49,610 bases of DNA from Myxococcales bacterium (GTDB lineage Bacteria > Myxococcota_A > Bradymonadia > UBA7976 > UBA1532): NCBI GenBank assembly GCA_020633555.1, contig JACKDL010000039.1, positions 1 through 49,610 of the forward strand. The letters run 5' to 3'. The translations under genes and the position numbers were made by a program. The notes under the pieces were generated by a model that was not told where the DNA came from, did not search any database, and saw nothing but the letters and a program-made list of their open reading frames with translations. Positions 1 to 8,190 of this stretch are shown here, piece by piece (position 1 is the first letter of the stretch; the number at the start of each line of letters is the position of its first letter).

Positions 1-141
1 GCCGGCGCCGCCGCCCATGTCGTCGGTGGTGCTGCCGCCGCCGCCGCCGTCGTCACAGCCGGTCATCGGGAACGCAGCCAAACCGGCCACCATGAGGCCC
101 AGGCCCCACTGCTTGATCAGACCCTTGTCGAGGTGCTTCAT
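1..141 (-). CDS. Lipoprotein, N-terminal fragment (gene runs off the left edge)
   Basis: Only the first 47 codons are inside the window. The ATG at 141 opens a basic start (MKHLDK), then a hydrophobic stretch ending in a lipobox (PMTGC, Cys at about residue 29), then an Asp/Gly-rich segment (CDDGGGGGSTTDDMGGG). This is a lipoprotein signal followed by a flexible Gly-rich stalk, a build seen repeatedly in this window. The Shine-Dalgarno GGGGAG lies just upstream and is embedded in a small hairpin. The functional domain is outside the window, so no role can be given. Confidence 0.75.
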   Translation of the reverse strand, partial: MKHLDKGLIKQWGLGLMVAGLAAFPMTGCDDGGGGGSTTDDMGGGAG

Positions 142-157
142 CGATCTCCCCAGATCG
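142..157 (-). promoter_or_regulatory. Hairpin holding the ribosome binding site of the left-edge lipoprotein
   Basis: CGATCT and AGATCG form a perfect 6-bp stem around a CCCC/GGGG tetraloop. It ends directly against the ATG at 141. On the coding strand the Shine-Dalgarno GGGGAG occupies the loop and the start of the 3' arm. Such a stem could limit ribosome access. The structure is read from sequence; regulation is inference. Confidence 0.45.
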
Positions 158-163
158 TGCAGG

Positions 164-182
164 TTCGCGCCGTGTGCGCGAA
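164..182 (-). promoter_or_regulatory. Perfect inverted repeat in the leader of the left-edge lipoprotein
   Basis: TTCGCGC-CGTGT-GCGCGAA is a perfect 7-bp inverted repeat 23-41 bases upstream of the ATG at 141. It could be a protein operator or a second leader hairpin beside the RBS hairpin. No promoter elements were clearly recognised near it. Confidence 0.35.
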
Positions 183-371
183 AAATTGCGCGACCGTAAA
201 CGACCGCGCCAAGCCGCGACAAGTCCCCCGCCCCCGCGGTGAGGTCGGCCGCTGGCGGCCGGTACGGGCTGGGTGGGCTGTGGCGTTCGAAAACTGCGCC
301 CGCGGGGTCCGCACACCCCACCGGGACCGGGACGCCACACCCCGCCTCCGCGGGCTGTGGGGGTTTGCGCG

Positions 372-386
372 CGGCATGGCATTTGC
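372..386 (+). promoter_or_regulatory. Candidate sigma-54 (-24/-12) promoter
   Basis: CGGCATG-N4-TTGC keeps the invariant GG-N10-GC spacing of RpoN promoters and matches 5 of 7 bases of the -24 block TGGCACG and all of TTGC. The predicted transcript would start near 398, 30 bases before the ATG at 430. The intergenic stretch 142-429 holds no gene. An upstream enhancer-binding site was not identified. Confidence 0.35.
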
Positions 387-429
387 TGTGAGGCCCAGGG
401 ACGACGCGACGACGTGACGGGGGGCGCCC

Positions 430-2382
430 ATGGGGACCTGGCGTTGGCTGCTGATTCTGGGGCTGCTGGCCCCGCTCGGCTGCTCGGACATCGAGACGCC
501 CGAGGGCGATCCGGCGGCCGAAGATGACATCGATCCGGCGTTCTTCGAGAACGAGCTGGAGTTCAAGAACAACGGCAGCCTGCGCACCGTGGGGGATCTG
601 ATCCGAGCGCGGGCGTGCAGCACGGCGCCGGCCAACCGGCTGAGCATGCAGATCGCTCAGGAGATGGCCTGCCTGGCGCCCGCCCAGTGGGCCCGGATCG
701 ACCGGCTCCCCAACGTGAGCTTCGGGCCGGCCGCGTATCCCTTCCTCAGCGACGACGCGGCGGCGGCCTTCGAGCGGGCCGCGGCCACGGGCCGGCCCAT
801 CTCGGTGACCAGCACGTGGCGCAGCGTGGCCCAGCAGCACATCCTGAAGAGCTGGGAGGGGTCCTGCGGCATCGGCGTGGCCGCCACGCCGGGTCGGTCC
901 ATGCACCAGTCCGGCCTGGCCGTGGACACCACCGCCTATGCCGACGCCACCGTGCGCAACGCCCTGAAGAGCGCAGGGTTCACCTGGTACTGCGACCAGC
1001 GCAACGGCGGCCGGATCAGCGGCTGCGCCGATCCGGTGCACTTCACCTTCTACGGCGGCAACGACCTGCGGCCCCTGGCGGTGCGGGCGTTCCAGGCGCT
1101 GTGGAACCGCAACAAGCCGGCGGCGGAGCGGTTGACGGTGGACGGCGACTGGGGCCCGGCCACCCGGCGAGCCCTGGATCAGGCGCCGCTGGACGGCTTC
1201 CCCGTGGTGGGCAACTGCGGGCTCGACTTTGGCGCGGGTGGCGGCGCCGGGGCGGTGGGCGGCGGGTCCGCGGACGCCGGCGGTGGGAGCGCCAACCCGC
1301 TGCCCGCCCCGTACCAGCGGGCCTGGGTGGGCGACGCGTGCGAGGGCGATGACGCCTGCGACTTCAGCGCGGGCAGCGGGCAGGCCTTCTGCCAGGCCGA
1401 TCACAGCGCCGTGAACGGCTCCGACGGCTTCTGCACCCTGCGCTGCGAGGGCTTCTGCCCCGACCGGGCCGGCGAGGACACCACCTTCTGCGTGGCGGCC
1501 GAGGTGATGGGCCGCAACGAGCGAGCGGGCCTGTGCACCGTGCAGGCCACGGCCAACAACCGCAACTGCGCGGCCCTGGACGGCATGGTCGCCATGGACG
1601 TGGAGCGCTACGTGGGTCGCTCGGGGGCGCGGGGCGCCACCCGCACCGTCTGCGTGCCCGAGCAGGTGAGCAACGATCCCCCGCCCGTGGAGGATCCCGA
1701 CCGGCCGGCCCCGTGGATCGGCCACCTGTGCCGCGACAACAGCGAGTGTGGCTTCGCCGCCGACGGCCGCCAGGCGCGCTGCTTCCTGGAGCACGGGCCG
1801 CGCACGGGCGTGGGCTTCTGCACCGTGGACTGCGCCGGCTACTGCCCCGATCGCGCCGGCGAGGCCCAGACCTTCTGCGCCGAGCGTGAGGCCATGGGCG
1901 GCCAGGGCGCCGGCGGGGTGTGCGTGAGCCGCGCGGGGGCCGAGAACGGCCAGTGCACGAGCCCGGCAGGGTTCACCCCTGTGAGCGCCGCCCGCTTCGT
2001 GGGCAACAGCGGCGCGCGGGTGGGCAGCGCCACCGTGTGCGCCCCCGTGGAGTCCCAGGGTGGCGGTGGCGGGGAGCCCCAGCCGGAGCCCGAGCCCGAG
2101 CCCCCGGTCCCCGCCCCCAGCGCCGATCCGCCAGCTGCCTGCGAGGCCCTGATCGAGGCGCTGGCCGAGCGGTACGCGGCGGTGTGCGGCCTGGACGCCG
2201 ACGCGGTGCGCCAGGAGATCCTGACCAACGGCGTGGGTGGCTCGTGCGACCGGGTGAGCGCCATCCGCGACGAGCGGGCCCTGCGGGCGGAGTGCCTCCC
2301 CTGGATCGAGTCGGCGAGCTGCAGCGCCCTGAGCAACAGCCTGCCCGCCGCCTGCCGGGAGCAGCTCATCACGGGCGGCTGA
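430..2382 (+). CDS. M15-family peptidase lipoprotein with tandem Cys-rich repeats
   Basis: A 650-residue exported protein with a lipoprotein signal ending in LGCSD. Residues about 120-205 form an M15 (VanY/D-Ala-D-Ala carboxypeptidase-like) domain. The zinc-ligand motif HQSGLAVD gives H159 and D166, and DPVHF gives D201 and H204. Next comes a peptidoglycan-binding-like helical stretch (about 207-250), a Gly/Ala-rich linker, and two homologous Cys-rich repeats of about 110 residues (about 297-412 and 427-541), each opening with W(V/I)G-x2-C and containing CPDRAGE. A Pro/Glu linker leads to a C-terminal Cys-containing helical domain. The family cleaves peptide cross-bridges of peptidoglycan. 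Zinc ligands are intact, so activity is plausible; the repeats are not recognised. The ATG is preceded only by a weak purine stretch (GGGGGG). Confidence 0.8.
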   Translation: MGTWRWLLILGLLAPLGCSDIETPEGDPAAEDDIDPAFFENELEFKNNGSLRTVGDLIRARACSTAPANRLSMQIAQEMACLAPAQWARIDRLPNVSFGPAAYPFLSDDAAAAFERAAATGRPISVTSTWRSVAQQHILKSWEGSCGIGVAATPGRSMHQSGLAVDTTAYADATVRNALKSAGFTWYCDQRNGGRISGCADPVHFTFYGGNDLRPLAVRAFQALWNRNKPAAERLTVDGDWGPATRRALDQAPLDGFPVVGNCGLDFGAGGGAGAVGGGSADAGGGSANPLPAPYQRAWVGDACEGDDACDFSAGSGQAFCQADHSAVNGSDGFCTLRCEGFCPDRAGEDTTFCVAAEVMGRNERAGLCTVQATANNRNCAALDGMVAMDVERYVGRSGARGATRTVCVPEQVSNDPPPVEDPDRPAPWIGHLCRDNSECGFAADGRQARCFLEHGPRTGVGFCTVDCAGYCPDRAGEAQTFCAEREAMGGQGAGGVCVSRAGAENGQCTSPAGFTPVSAARFVGNSGARVGSATVCAPVESQGGGGGEPQPEPEPEPPVPAPSADPPAACEALIEALAERYAAVCGLDADAVRQEILTNGVGGSCDRVSAIRDERALRAECLPWIESASCSALSNSLPAACREQLITGG

Positions 2383-2397
2383 GCGCGCTCGGGCGCC

Positions 2398-5300
2398 TCA
2401 GCTCCGCCGCCGGCGGGCCGCCACCGCGGCCACCGCCAGCACCACCACCCCCGCCCCCACCAGCAGGACGGCCCCGCTGAAGCCGCGCTGGAAGCCGGCC
2501 CGCAGCAGGTGCCCGGCCGGGGCCAGCACCACGCCCGCGGCGCCCCCCAACAGCAGCGCCGGGCGGCGCCGCCACCAGCCCAGCGCCACCGTGGCCAGGC
2601 CGAGCGCGAGCAAGCCGGCCGCGTGGGCGGGGCTGGCCACCCGGAGGGCCTGGATGGCCACCGAGCCGTAGCTGAGCGTCAAGCCCGCCGCCAATAGCCC
2701 CAGGTGAGCCCGGGTGTCCAAGCGCGGGCGATCCAGCTCGGCTACCGCCACCAGCGTCAGGCCTGGCGGCAGGCCGTAGAAGGCGGGGTCCACCACGTCC
2801 ACGGCCACCCAGGTGGCCAGCACCGCCACGTTGCCGAAGGCCAGAGCCAGGCGGCGGAGCCACGGCGCCTGGCCCTGGCCGCCCGCGACGCCATAGACCA
2901 GGGCCGCCAGCGCCGCCCCGCGGGCCACGCCCAGGGCGTCGTCGGCGCCGAGAATGGCCGGCAACACCATCAGCAGGGCTTGCCGACGCAGCGCGCGCCC
3001 ACGGTGGTCACCGTCGGGGGCCAGGGCGACCGACGCCAGGGCCACCGCCGACCACAGCTCCAGGTGGTGGCCGTCCAGCAGGTCCAGCCAGTGGGTGCCC
3101 CTGGCCCACGCAGCCTGTACGGCCACGAGGGCGGCCACCGCCGCCCACAGGGCGCTGGCCCGCTCGGCGGCGGCCACCCAGGCCCGCCAGGCGCCATTCA
3201 GGCCGGCCCCCAGCACCGCCAGCGCTGCCAGCGCGCCCAGCGGCTCGCCGTCGAGCGCCACCGCCAGCACCGCCAGCACCGCCGCCCCCGCCGACAGGTC
3301 GCCCTGGGCCGGCAGCCAGGTCCGCAGCGGCGCCTGGCGGGCAGCCACGCTGGTGGCCGTGAGCACCAACCCCAGCGCGGGCCACAGCGCTGGATCGGTG
3401 GCCTCGCGCCCGGTGAAGGCGGCGGCGGCCAAGAAGGCGCCGCCCGTGCCGAGCCACAGCGCCAGCCCCGCGTCCACCCCCGTGGGCCGGCGCCAGGTCC
3501 GCAGGGCCGCGGCGCCGGCGGCCCACAAGGTCGCGCCGGCCGCCACCGGGTGGGCCCAGGGCAGGGGCAGCAGCAGCAGACCGAGGGCCAGGACCACCCG
3601 ATACAGGCGGGGGTCGACGGCCCGCCAGGCCAGGGCGGCAGCCAGCAGCAACGCCTCGAGGGCCGGCGGGGCGGCCCGCTGCCACGCGGGGCTGAGGCCC
3701 CGAGTCACCGGCGCCCAGGCCCCTGCCAGCAGGAGCGCCGCCACCAGCCGCGCCCACGGGCGCGCCCAGGCCGGGGCGCGGTCACCGACCTGCCACACGA
3801 AGGCGGCCGCGGCCAGCGAGCCCAGGCCCAGCCACCAGGGCCCGGCGGGGGCCCCGTCGCAGGCCCGCCCGGCGGCCTCGATGATGAGGTTGCCTGCCAC
3901 CAGCGCCACCGGGGCGCTCCACAGCAGCGGGCCGCGCCGGCTGAGCCCCCGCAGCGGCCAGCGGCTGAGCGCCAGGAGCGCCGCCAGCGTGGCCACCACC
4001 GCCGCCTGGAAGAGCACCGTCGGGGCGTGGGCCCGCGCCAGCCCCCACAGAGCCAGCCCCACCACGGCCGGGGTGACCAGCAGATCCGCCACGAGACCTT
4101 GGGCCAGGGCACCCAGCGCCAGCGCCGCCCCCAGGGCCAGCGGGGCCAGCGGGGACGGGTCGATGGCCGACAGCAACGCGGCCACGCCCAACAGCCCGGC
4201 GGTGAGGCGGCTGCCGGCTCGGCCCGCGGCCCACCGGGGGCCCAGGGCGACCGCCCCGGCACCAAGGGCCGCCAGGGCCGCCCCGAGCAGCGCCGGGGCC
4301 GGGTGCCACGCCCGGTGGGCGGCCAACGCCAGCAGCCCCGCGCCCACCGCGCCGGCTACGGCCCAGATCCACCCGCGCGCCCCGCGCCCGGTGAGCGCGG
4401 CGCCGAGCAGCAGCGCCACGCCGAGGATGGCGGGCCCGTGGATCGACGGCGGGGGGTCCAGCGCCACCAGGGCCGCCAACCCGGCCAGCGCAGCCAGCGT
4501 GGCGCCGTCGGCCACGCGCGGCCGCCGCCGCGCCAGCGCTTGCGTCAGGGCCGCCGCCACCACGGCCACCGCCGCGGCGCCGGCCCAGTCGCCGAGGGCC
4601 AGGCGCGCGGTCAAGCCGAAGGCGGCGGGCGCGAGGATCCCGAGCACACCGTTGGCCCAGGGGGTCGCCGCCCGCCAGAGGGCGACGGCCAAGGCCGCGG
4701 CCAGCGCCACCTGCCCCCAGGCCCAGGGCCCATGGGGCCAGCCAGCCAACACCGCCAGGGCCACCAGGAGCTCGGGCTGCTGACGCCGGTCGCCCAGCCA
4801 GGCCACCACCAGCGCGGCCAGCGCCGCCGCGGGCAGGGCGCTGTGGGTGGCCAGCAGTGGGCCCGCCAGCCCCACCATGACCCACGGCCCGAGCCCCAGC
4901 GCCAGCAGGCCGGCTGTAGCCCCGGCCAGCGCCAGCCCGGCGGTGGGCGACGGGGGGCCTTCGGTCAGGGTGAGCAGCGTGGCGAGGGCGGTGGCCAGCG
5001 CCCCCAGGGCGCCCCCGCCCAGGGTCAGCCACTGGGCCGCCTCGCCGCCTCGCCGGCGCCGCAGCGCCACGCCGACGATCCCCAGCAGGGTCCAGCCCAC
5101 CGCAGCGCCTGCCGTGTCCAGCCCCTGCCAGGCGGCCCACGCCCCCACCGCGGCCAGGCTGGCCACCGCGGCGCCCAAGGCGAACGGGCGATCCTTCACG
5201 CGCGGGTCGAGGGCCAGCCCGGCCGCGCCCACGGCCGCCCAGCCCAGGGCCACCGGGCGCAGCTCGCCGGCGCTGACCGCCAGGCCCAGCAGCGCCAGGG

Positions 5301-6663
5301 CCACCAGCCGCAGCCACCAGACCGTGGGCGTCGCCAGCCGCGGGCGCCGGGCGGTCACGGGGGCCAACAGGGCCGCGAACGCCACCAGGTAGGGCAGGCA
5401 AGTCAGCGCGTACCAGGCCAGGGGCAGGCGGGCCCCACCGTAGCCCAGGTCGCGGGCCACCTGGCCCTGCAGGTTCGCCAGCACGGCGCGCAGGGGCGCG
5501 GGGGCCAGCAGGTAGGTCGCCAGCGACAGCACCAGGCCCGCCACCCACGCCGCGCGCCGGGCGTGCCGCCAGCCCCCCCACAGCGCCCCGGCGGCCGCCA
5601 AGACGGCGGCGGCGAGCGCCGTGGCGGGTTCTGCCAACGCGACGGGCACGGCCCCCAGGGTCAGGGCCAGGCCCACCCCCTGCGCCCAGCGGCTGGGGCG
5701 GACCAGCAGGGCCGCGCCGGCCCCGGCCAGGGCCACCCCCAGCCCCGCCCACGCCGGCCCCGCCGCCACGACCAGGTGGGCGCTCGCCACGGCCCAGGCC
5801 AGCGCGATGGGCGCGACCGTACGCACCCCCTGGCCACGCACGCCCAGGAACAGCGCCAGCGCAAGAACCAGGAGCGCCGGGGCGCTCCAGGCCGCAACCC
5901 AGGGAGCCCCCCAGGCGGCGGCCCCGAGCCCGATCACGGGCCCCACGGCCGCGGGGCCGCCCGCCCAGCGGCCCACCCACGCGGCGGCCGCGATTCCGGC
6001 GAGGCCGGCCACGCCGCCCCCGAGCGGCGTCAGCAGGGCCAGGCGGCCGGCGGCCACCACCGCCACCGCCGCCACGGCCGCCGCCGCCGGCCGCAGCACC
6101 GCCTCCAGGTCGTCCAGCCGCCCGTCCCGGTTCAACAGCCAGCCCAGGCCTGCCAGCAGGCCCGCCAGGACGGTCAGCCCGCCCTGCACCACCCCCAGGC
6201 GGGTGCCGCCGCCCATGGTGGTCCAGGCGGTGCTGGTGAAGTACACGGCGCCCGCGAGCAGCAGGAAGGCGCCCAGCACGAACAGCAGGTTCTCGGCGAA
6301 GGCCGGCCCCAGGCGCTGCCACAGGGTGGGCGGGCGGGGCGCCGGGGGCTCGGCGGGCACCGCCGGCAGCACGGGGCCCACGGGGCGCGCCACCGGAACG
6401 GCGACGGGAACCGCCACCGCCGCCGGCACCGGCCGGGCCGGGGGCGGGCCGCGCTCCAGCAGGGTCTGGGCCCGGGCCGCCAGCTTCTGGTCCAGGGCTT
6501 GCGCCAGGTCGGGGGGCAGCGCCGGATCCGCCAGCGCCCGGCGCGCCCGTCGCAGGGCGGCGATGGTGGCCGCGTGGCCCGCGGACAGCGCGATGCCGCA
6601 GTGCTGGCAGGTCGCGGCCCCCAGCGAGGTCGGCCGATCGCAGCGTGGGCAGGGGTGGATCAC
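2398..6663 (-). CDS. Giant polytopic membrane protein with N-terminal zinc ribbon
   Basis: 1421 residues. The N-terminus carries a zinc-ribbon motif (C5, C8, C19, C22), then a charged helix, a Pro/Val linker (about 75-110), and then almost uninterrupted hydrophobic Ala/Leu/Val segments separated by short Arg-rich loops, giving several dozen potential membrane spans. The first span pair (FVLGAFLLLAGAVYF followed by a Trp/Thr loop) resembles DUF2157-type predicted membrane proteins. No catalytic motif was seen. The start is GTG at 6663, chosen because it overlaps the monooxygenase stop (GTGA) and gives the zinc ribbon at once; frames extending further upstream lie inside that gene. It ends 15 bp from the convergent peptidase gene. 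Function unknown; the coupling implies co-expression with the monooxygenase. Confidence 0.8.
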   Translation of the reverse strand: MIHPCPRCDRPTSLGAATCQHCGIALSAGHAATIAALRRARRALADPALPPDLAQALDQKLAARAQTLLERGPPPARPVPAAVAVPVAVPVARPVGPVLPAVPAEPPAPRPPTLWQRLGPAFAENLLFVLGAFLLLAGAVYFTSTAWTTMGGGTRLGVVQGGLTVLAGLLAGLGWLLNRDGRLDDLEAVLRPAAAAVAAVAVVAAGRLALLTPLGGGVAGLAGIAAAAWVGRWAGGPAAVGPVIGLGAAAWGAPWVAAWSAPALLVLALALFLGVRGQGVRTVAPIALAWAVASAHLVVAAGPAWAGLGVALAGAGAALLVRPSRWAQGVGLALTLGAVPVALAEPATALAAAVLAAAGALWGGWRHARRAAWVAGLVLSLATYLLAPAPLRAVLANLQGQVARDLGYGGARLPLAWYALTCLPYLVAFAALLAPVTARRPRLATPTVWWLRLVALALLGLAVSAGELRPVALGWAAVGAAGLALDPRVKDRPFALGAAVASLAAVGAWAAWQGLDTAGAAVGWTLLGIVGVALRRRRGGEAAQWLTLGGGALGALATALATLLTLTEGPPSPTAGLALAGATAGLLALGLGPWVMVGLAGPLLATHSALPAAALAALVVAWLGDRRQQPELLVALAVLAGWPHGPWAWGQVALAAALAVALWRAATPWANGVLGILAPAAFGLTARLALGDWAGAAAVAVVAAALTQALARRRPRVADGATLAALAGLAALVALDPPPSIHGPAILGVALLLGAALTGRGARGWIWAVAGAVGAGLLALAAHRAWHPAPALLGAALAALGAGAVALGPRWAAGRAGSRLTAGLLGVAALLSAIDPSPLAPLALGAALALGALAQGLVADLLVTPAVVGLALWGLARAHAPTVLFQAAVVATLAALLALSRWPLRGLSRRGPLLWSAPVALVAGNLIIEAAGRACDGAPAGPWWLGLGSLAAAAFVWQVGDRAPAWARPWARLVAALLLAGAWAPVTRGLSPAWQRAAPPALEALLLAAALAWRAVDPRLYRVVLALGLLLLPLPWAHPVAAGATLWAAGAAALRTWRRPTGVDAGLALWLGTGGAFLAAAAFTGREATDPALWPALGLVLTATSVAARQAPLRTWLPAQGDLSAGAAVLAVLAVALDGEPLGALAALAVLGAGLNGAWRAWVAAAERASALWAAVAALVAVQAAWARGTHWLDLLDGHHLELWSAVALASVALAPDGDHRGRALRRQALLMVLPAILGADDALGVARGAALAALVYGVAGGQGQAPWLRRLALAFGNVAVLATWVAVDVVDPAFYGLPPGLTLVAVAELDRPRLDTRAHLGLLAAGLTLSYGSVAIQALRVASPAHAAGLLALGLATVALGWWRRRPALLLGGAAGVVLAPAGHLLRAGFQRGFSGAVLLVGAGVVVLAVAAVAARRRRS

Positions 6664-8126
6664 GCGGCGCCGTCCAGCACGTGGTCGGCCGCCTTCATGT
6701 GCCGGGTGAGGCGCCGGAAGGTGAAGCTGAAGCCGGGGAACATGGCGATCACGATTCCCTGCTTGTTCTGGTACCAGCTCCGGCAGCCGCCCGCCTGCCA
6801 CACGGTCCGCCGCATCTCGCGGTGGATCCTGGCGGTGTAGGCGGCCTCGGCCTCGGCCTTCACCGCCACGCTCCGAGCGCCGGCCGCGCGCACCGCCTGG
6901 AGGCACGCCATGATGTAGTTCATCTGGCTCTCGATGATGAAGAGCGCCGAGGTGTGGCCGATGCCGGTGTTGGGGCCGGTGACGATGAACAGGTTGGGGA
7001 AGCCGGGCACGGCCGTACCCAGGTAGGCCCGCGGGAACTCGGCCCACGACGCCGCCAACGTGCGGCCGCCCTCACCGGTGACCCCATACGAGATGGCGTC
7101 GTCGGTGGCATCGAAGCCCGTGGCGTAAGCCAGGACGTCCAGCGCCACGTCCCGGCCGCCCGCCGTGAGGATCCCGCCCGGGTGGATCCGGGCCACCCCA
7201 TCCAGGCGGTCGTGCAGGGTGGTGTTGGGGTGCGCCAGGGCAGGCAGCAGGGTGTTCGACAGGATCACCCGCTTGCAGCCGATGGCGTAGTCCGGGGTGA
7301 GCTTCGCCCGCAGCGCCTCGTCGGGCACCTGGGCCGCCAGGTGGGCCAGCGCCTCGCGCTCAGCGAACACTTTCAGCAGTGTCTTCGAGTACTTCAGGCC
7401 CAGCACCCGGCTCTCGAGCTTCCAGTAGATGCCCGCCCGCAGGGCCGCCCGAGCGGGCGCGCGGCGCAGGGCCGCCCGCTCGCGGGGGGTGAACACCCGA
7501 TCGGCGCGGGGCATGACCCAGTGGGGCGTGCGCTGGAAGACGTGCAGCTCGGCCACCTGATCCACCAGCGCCGGGATGACCTGCGCGGCGCTGGCCCCGC
7601 TGCCGATGACCGCCACGCGCTTGCCGCGCAGGTCGACCCCGTGGTCCCAGTGGTTCGTGTGGAAGGCCGGCCCTGCGAAGGTGTCGCGCCCCGGAAACTC
7701 GGGGATCACCGGCTTGCTCAAGGGGCCCGAGGCGTTGATGACGAACTGCGCCGCCCAGGCGCCGCGGTCGGTCTCGACCCGCCAGTGGCCCGCGTCCGCG
7801 TGCCAGACGAGGCCGGTGACGGTGGTCTCCAAGCGCGCGTGGGCGCGCAGGCCGTGCCGCTCGATGACCGCCTCGGTGTAGGCCGCCAGCTCGGCCTGAT
7901 CCGCGTACATCTGCGACCAGTCCCACGGCTCGCCCGCCAGGCTGTAGAGCGGCGACGGCACGTCCACCGCCGCGCCGGGGTACGTGTTCTGCAGCCACGT
8001 GCCGCCCATGAAGGGCCGCCGCTCCAACATCACGAAGTCGGTGATGCCCAGCCGCTTCAGACGGATGGCCGCCGCCTGCCCGCCGAAGCCGGTGCCGATG
8101 ATCGCCACGGTGACGTGTTGGGTCAT
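6660..8126 (-). CDS. Baeyer-Villiger-type flavin-containing monooxygenase
   Basis: 488 residues. The N-terminal Rossmann motif GTGFGG (11-16) binds FAD. The Baeyer-Villiger fingerprint FxGxxxHxxxW(D) is exact at 150-161 (F150, G152, H156, W160, D161). The NADPH motif GSGASA follows near residue 175, and ATGFD occurs near the C-terminal third. Family members use FAD, NADPH and O2 to insert oxygen into ketones, or oxygenate N and S atoms; the substrate cannot be read. Length is typical. The start MTQHV at 8126 places the FAD motif at the usual distance; upstream in-frame codons give a basic, non-homologous extension. No Shine-Dalgarno is present, and a -10-like TAGGCT lies 7 bases upstream. It overlaps the next gene by GTGA. 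Confidence 0.9.
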   Translation of the reverse strand: MTQHVTVAIIGTGFGGQAAAIRLKRLGITDFVMLERRPFMGGTWLQNTYPGAAVDVPSPLYSLAGEPWDWSQMYADQAELAAYTEAVIERHGLRAHARLETTVTGLVWHADAGHWRVETDRGAWAAQFVINASGPLSKPVIPEFPGRDTFAGPAFHTNHWDHGVDLRGKRVAVIGSGASAAQVIPALVDQVAELHVFQRTPHWVMPRADRVFTPRERAALRRAPARAALRAGIYWKLESRVLGLKYSKTLLKVFAEREALAHLAAQVPDEALRAKLTPDYAIGCKRVILSNTLLPALAHPNTTLHDRLDGVARIHPGGILTAGGRDVALDVLAYATGFDATDDAISYGVTGEGGRTLAASWAEFPRAYLGTAVPGFPNLFIVTGPNTGIGHTSALFIIESQMNYIMACLQAVRAAGARSVAVKAEAEAAYTARIHREMRRTVWQAGGCRSWYQNKQGIVIAMFPGFSFTFRRLTRHMKAADHVLDGAA

Positions 8127-8133
8127 GGGGGCC

Positions 8134-8139
8134 AGCCTA
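8134..8139 (-). promoter_or_regulatory. -10 element of the monooxygenase gene, likely leaderless
   Basis: TAGGCT on the minus strand lies 7 bases before the ATG at 8126 and no Shine-Dalgarno intervenes, so transcription would begin at or next to the start codon. The hexamer 17 bases further up (CCCACA) is a weak -35. It shares the interval with the divergent pyrC promoter. Confidence 0.45.
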
Positions 8140-8155
8140 CGGCATCGGCCACCGC

Positions 8156-8184
8156 TTGTGGGATCACCCCGCAGGCGGTACACG
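8156..8184 (+). promoter_or_regulatory. Promoter of pyrC, likely leaderless
   Basis: TTGTGG-N17-TACACG, with the -10-like hexamer 6 bases before the pyrC ATG and no Shine-Dalgarno. The same -35 hexamer at the same 17-base spacing precedes bamD. It overlaps the upstream part of the divergent monooxygenase promoter. Confidence 0.4.
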
Positions 8185-8190
8185 CACGGC

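Noticed and set aside
2704..6840. A very long open frame on the plus strand opposite the giant membrane protein
   Set aside because: It is a Gln/Arg/Gly/Pro-rich shadow produced by high-GC third positions, has no start signal or domain, and lies antisense to a gene with an organised membrane-protein pattern.
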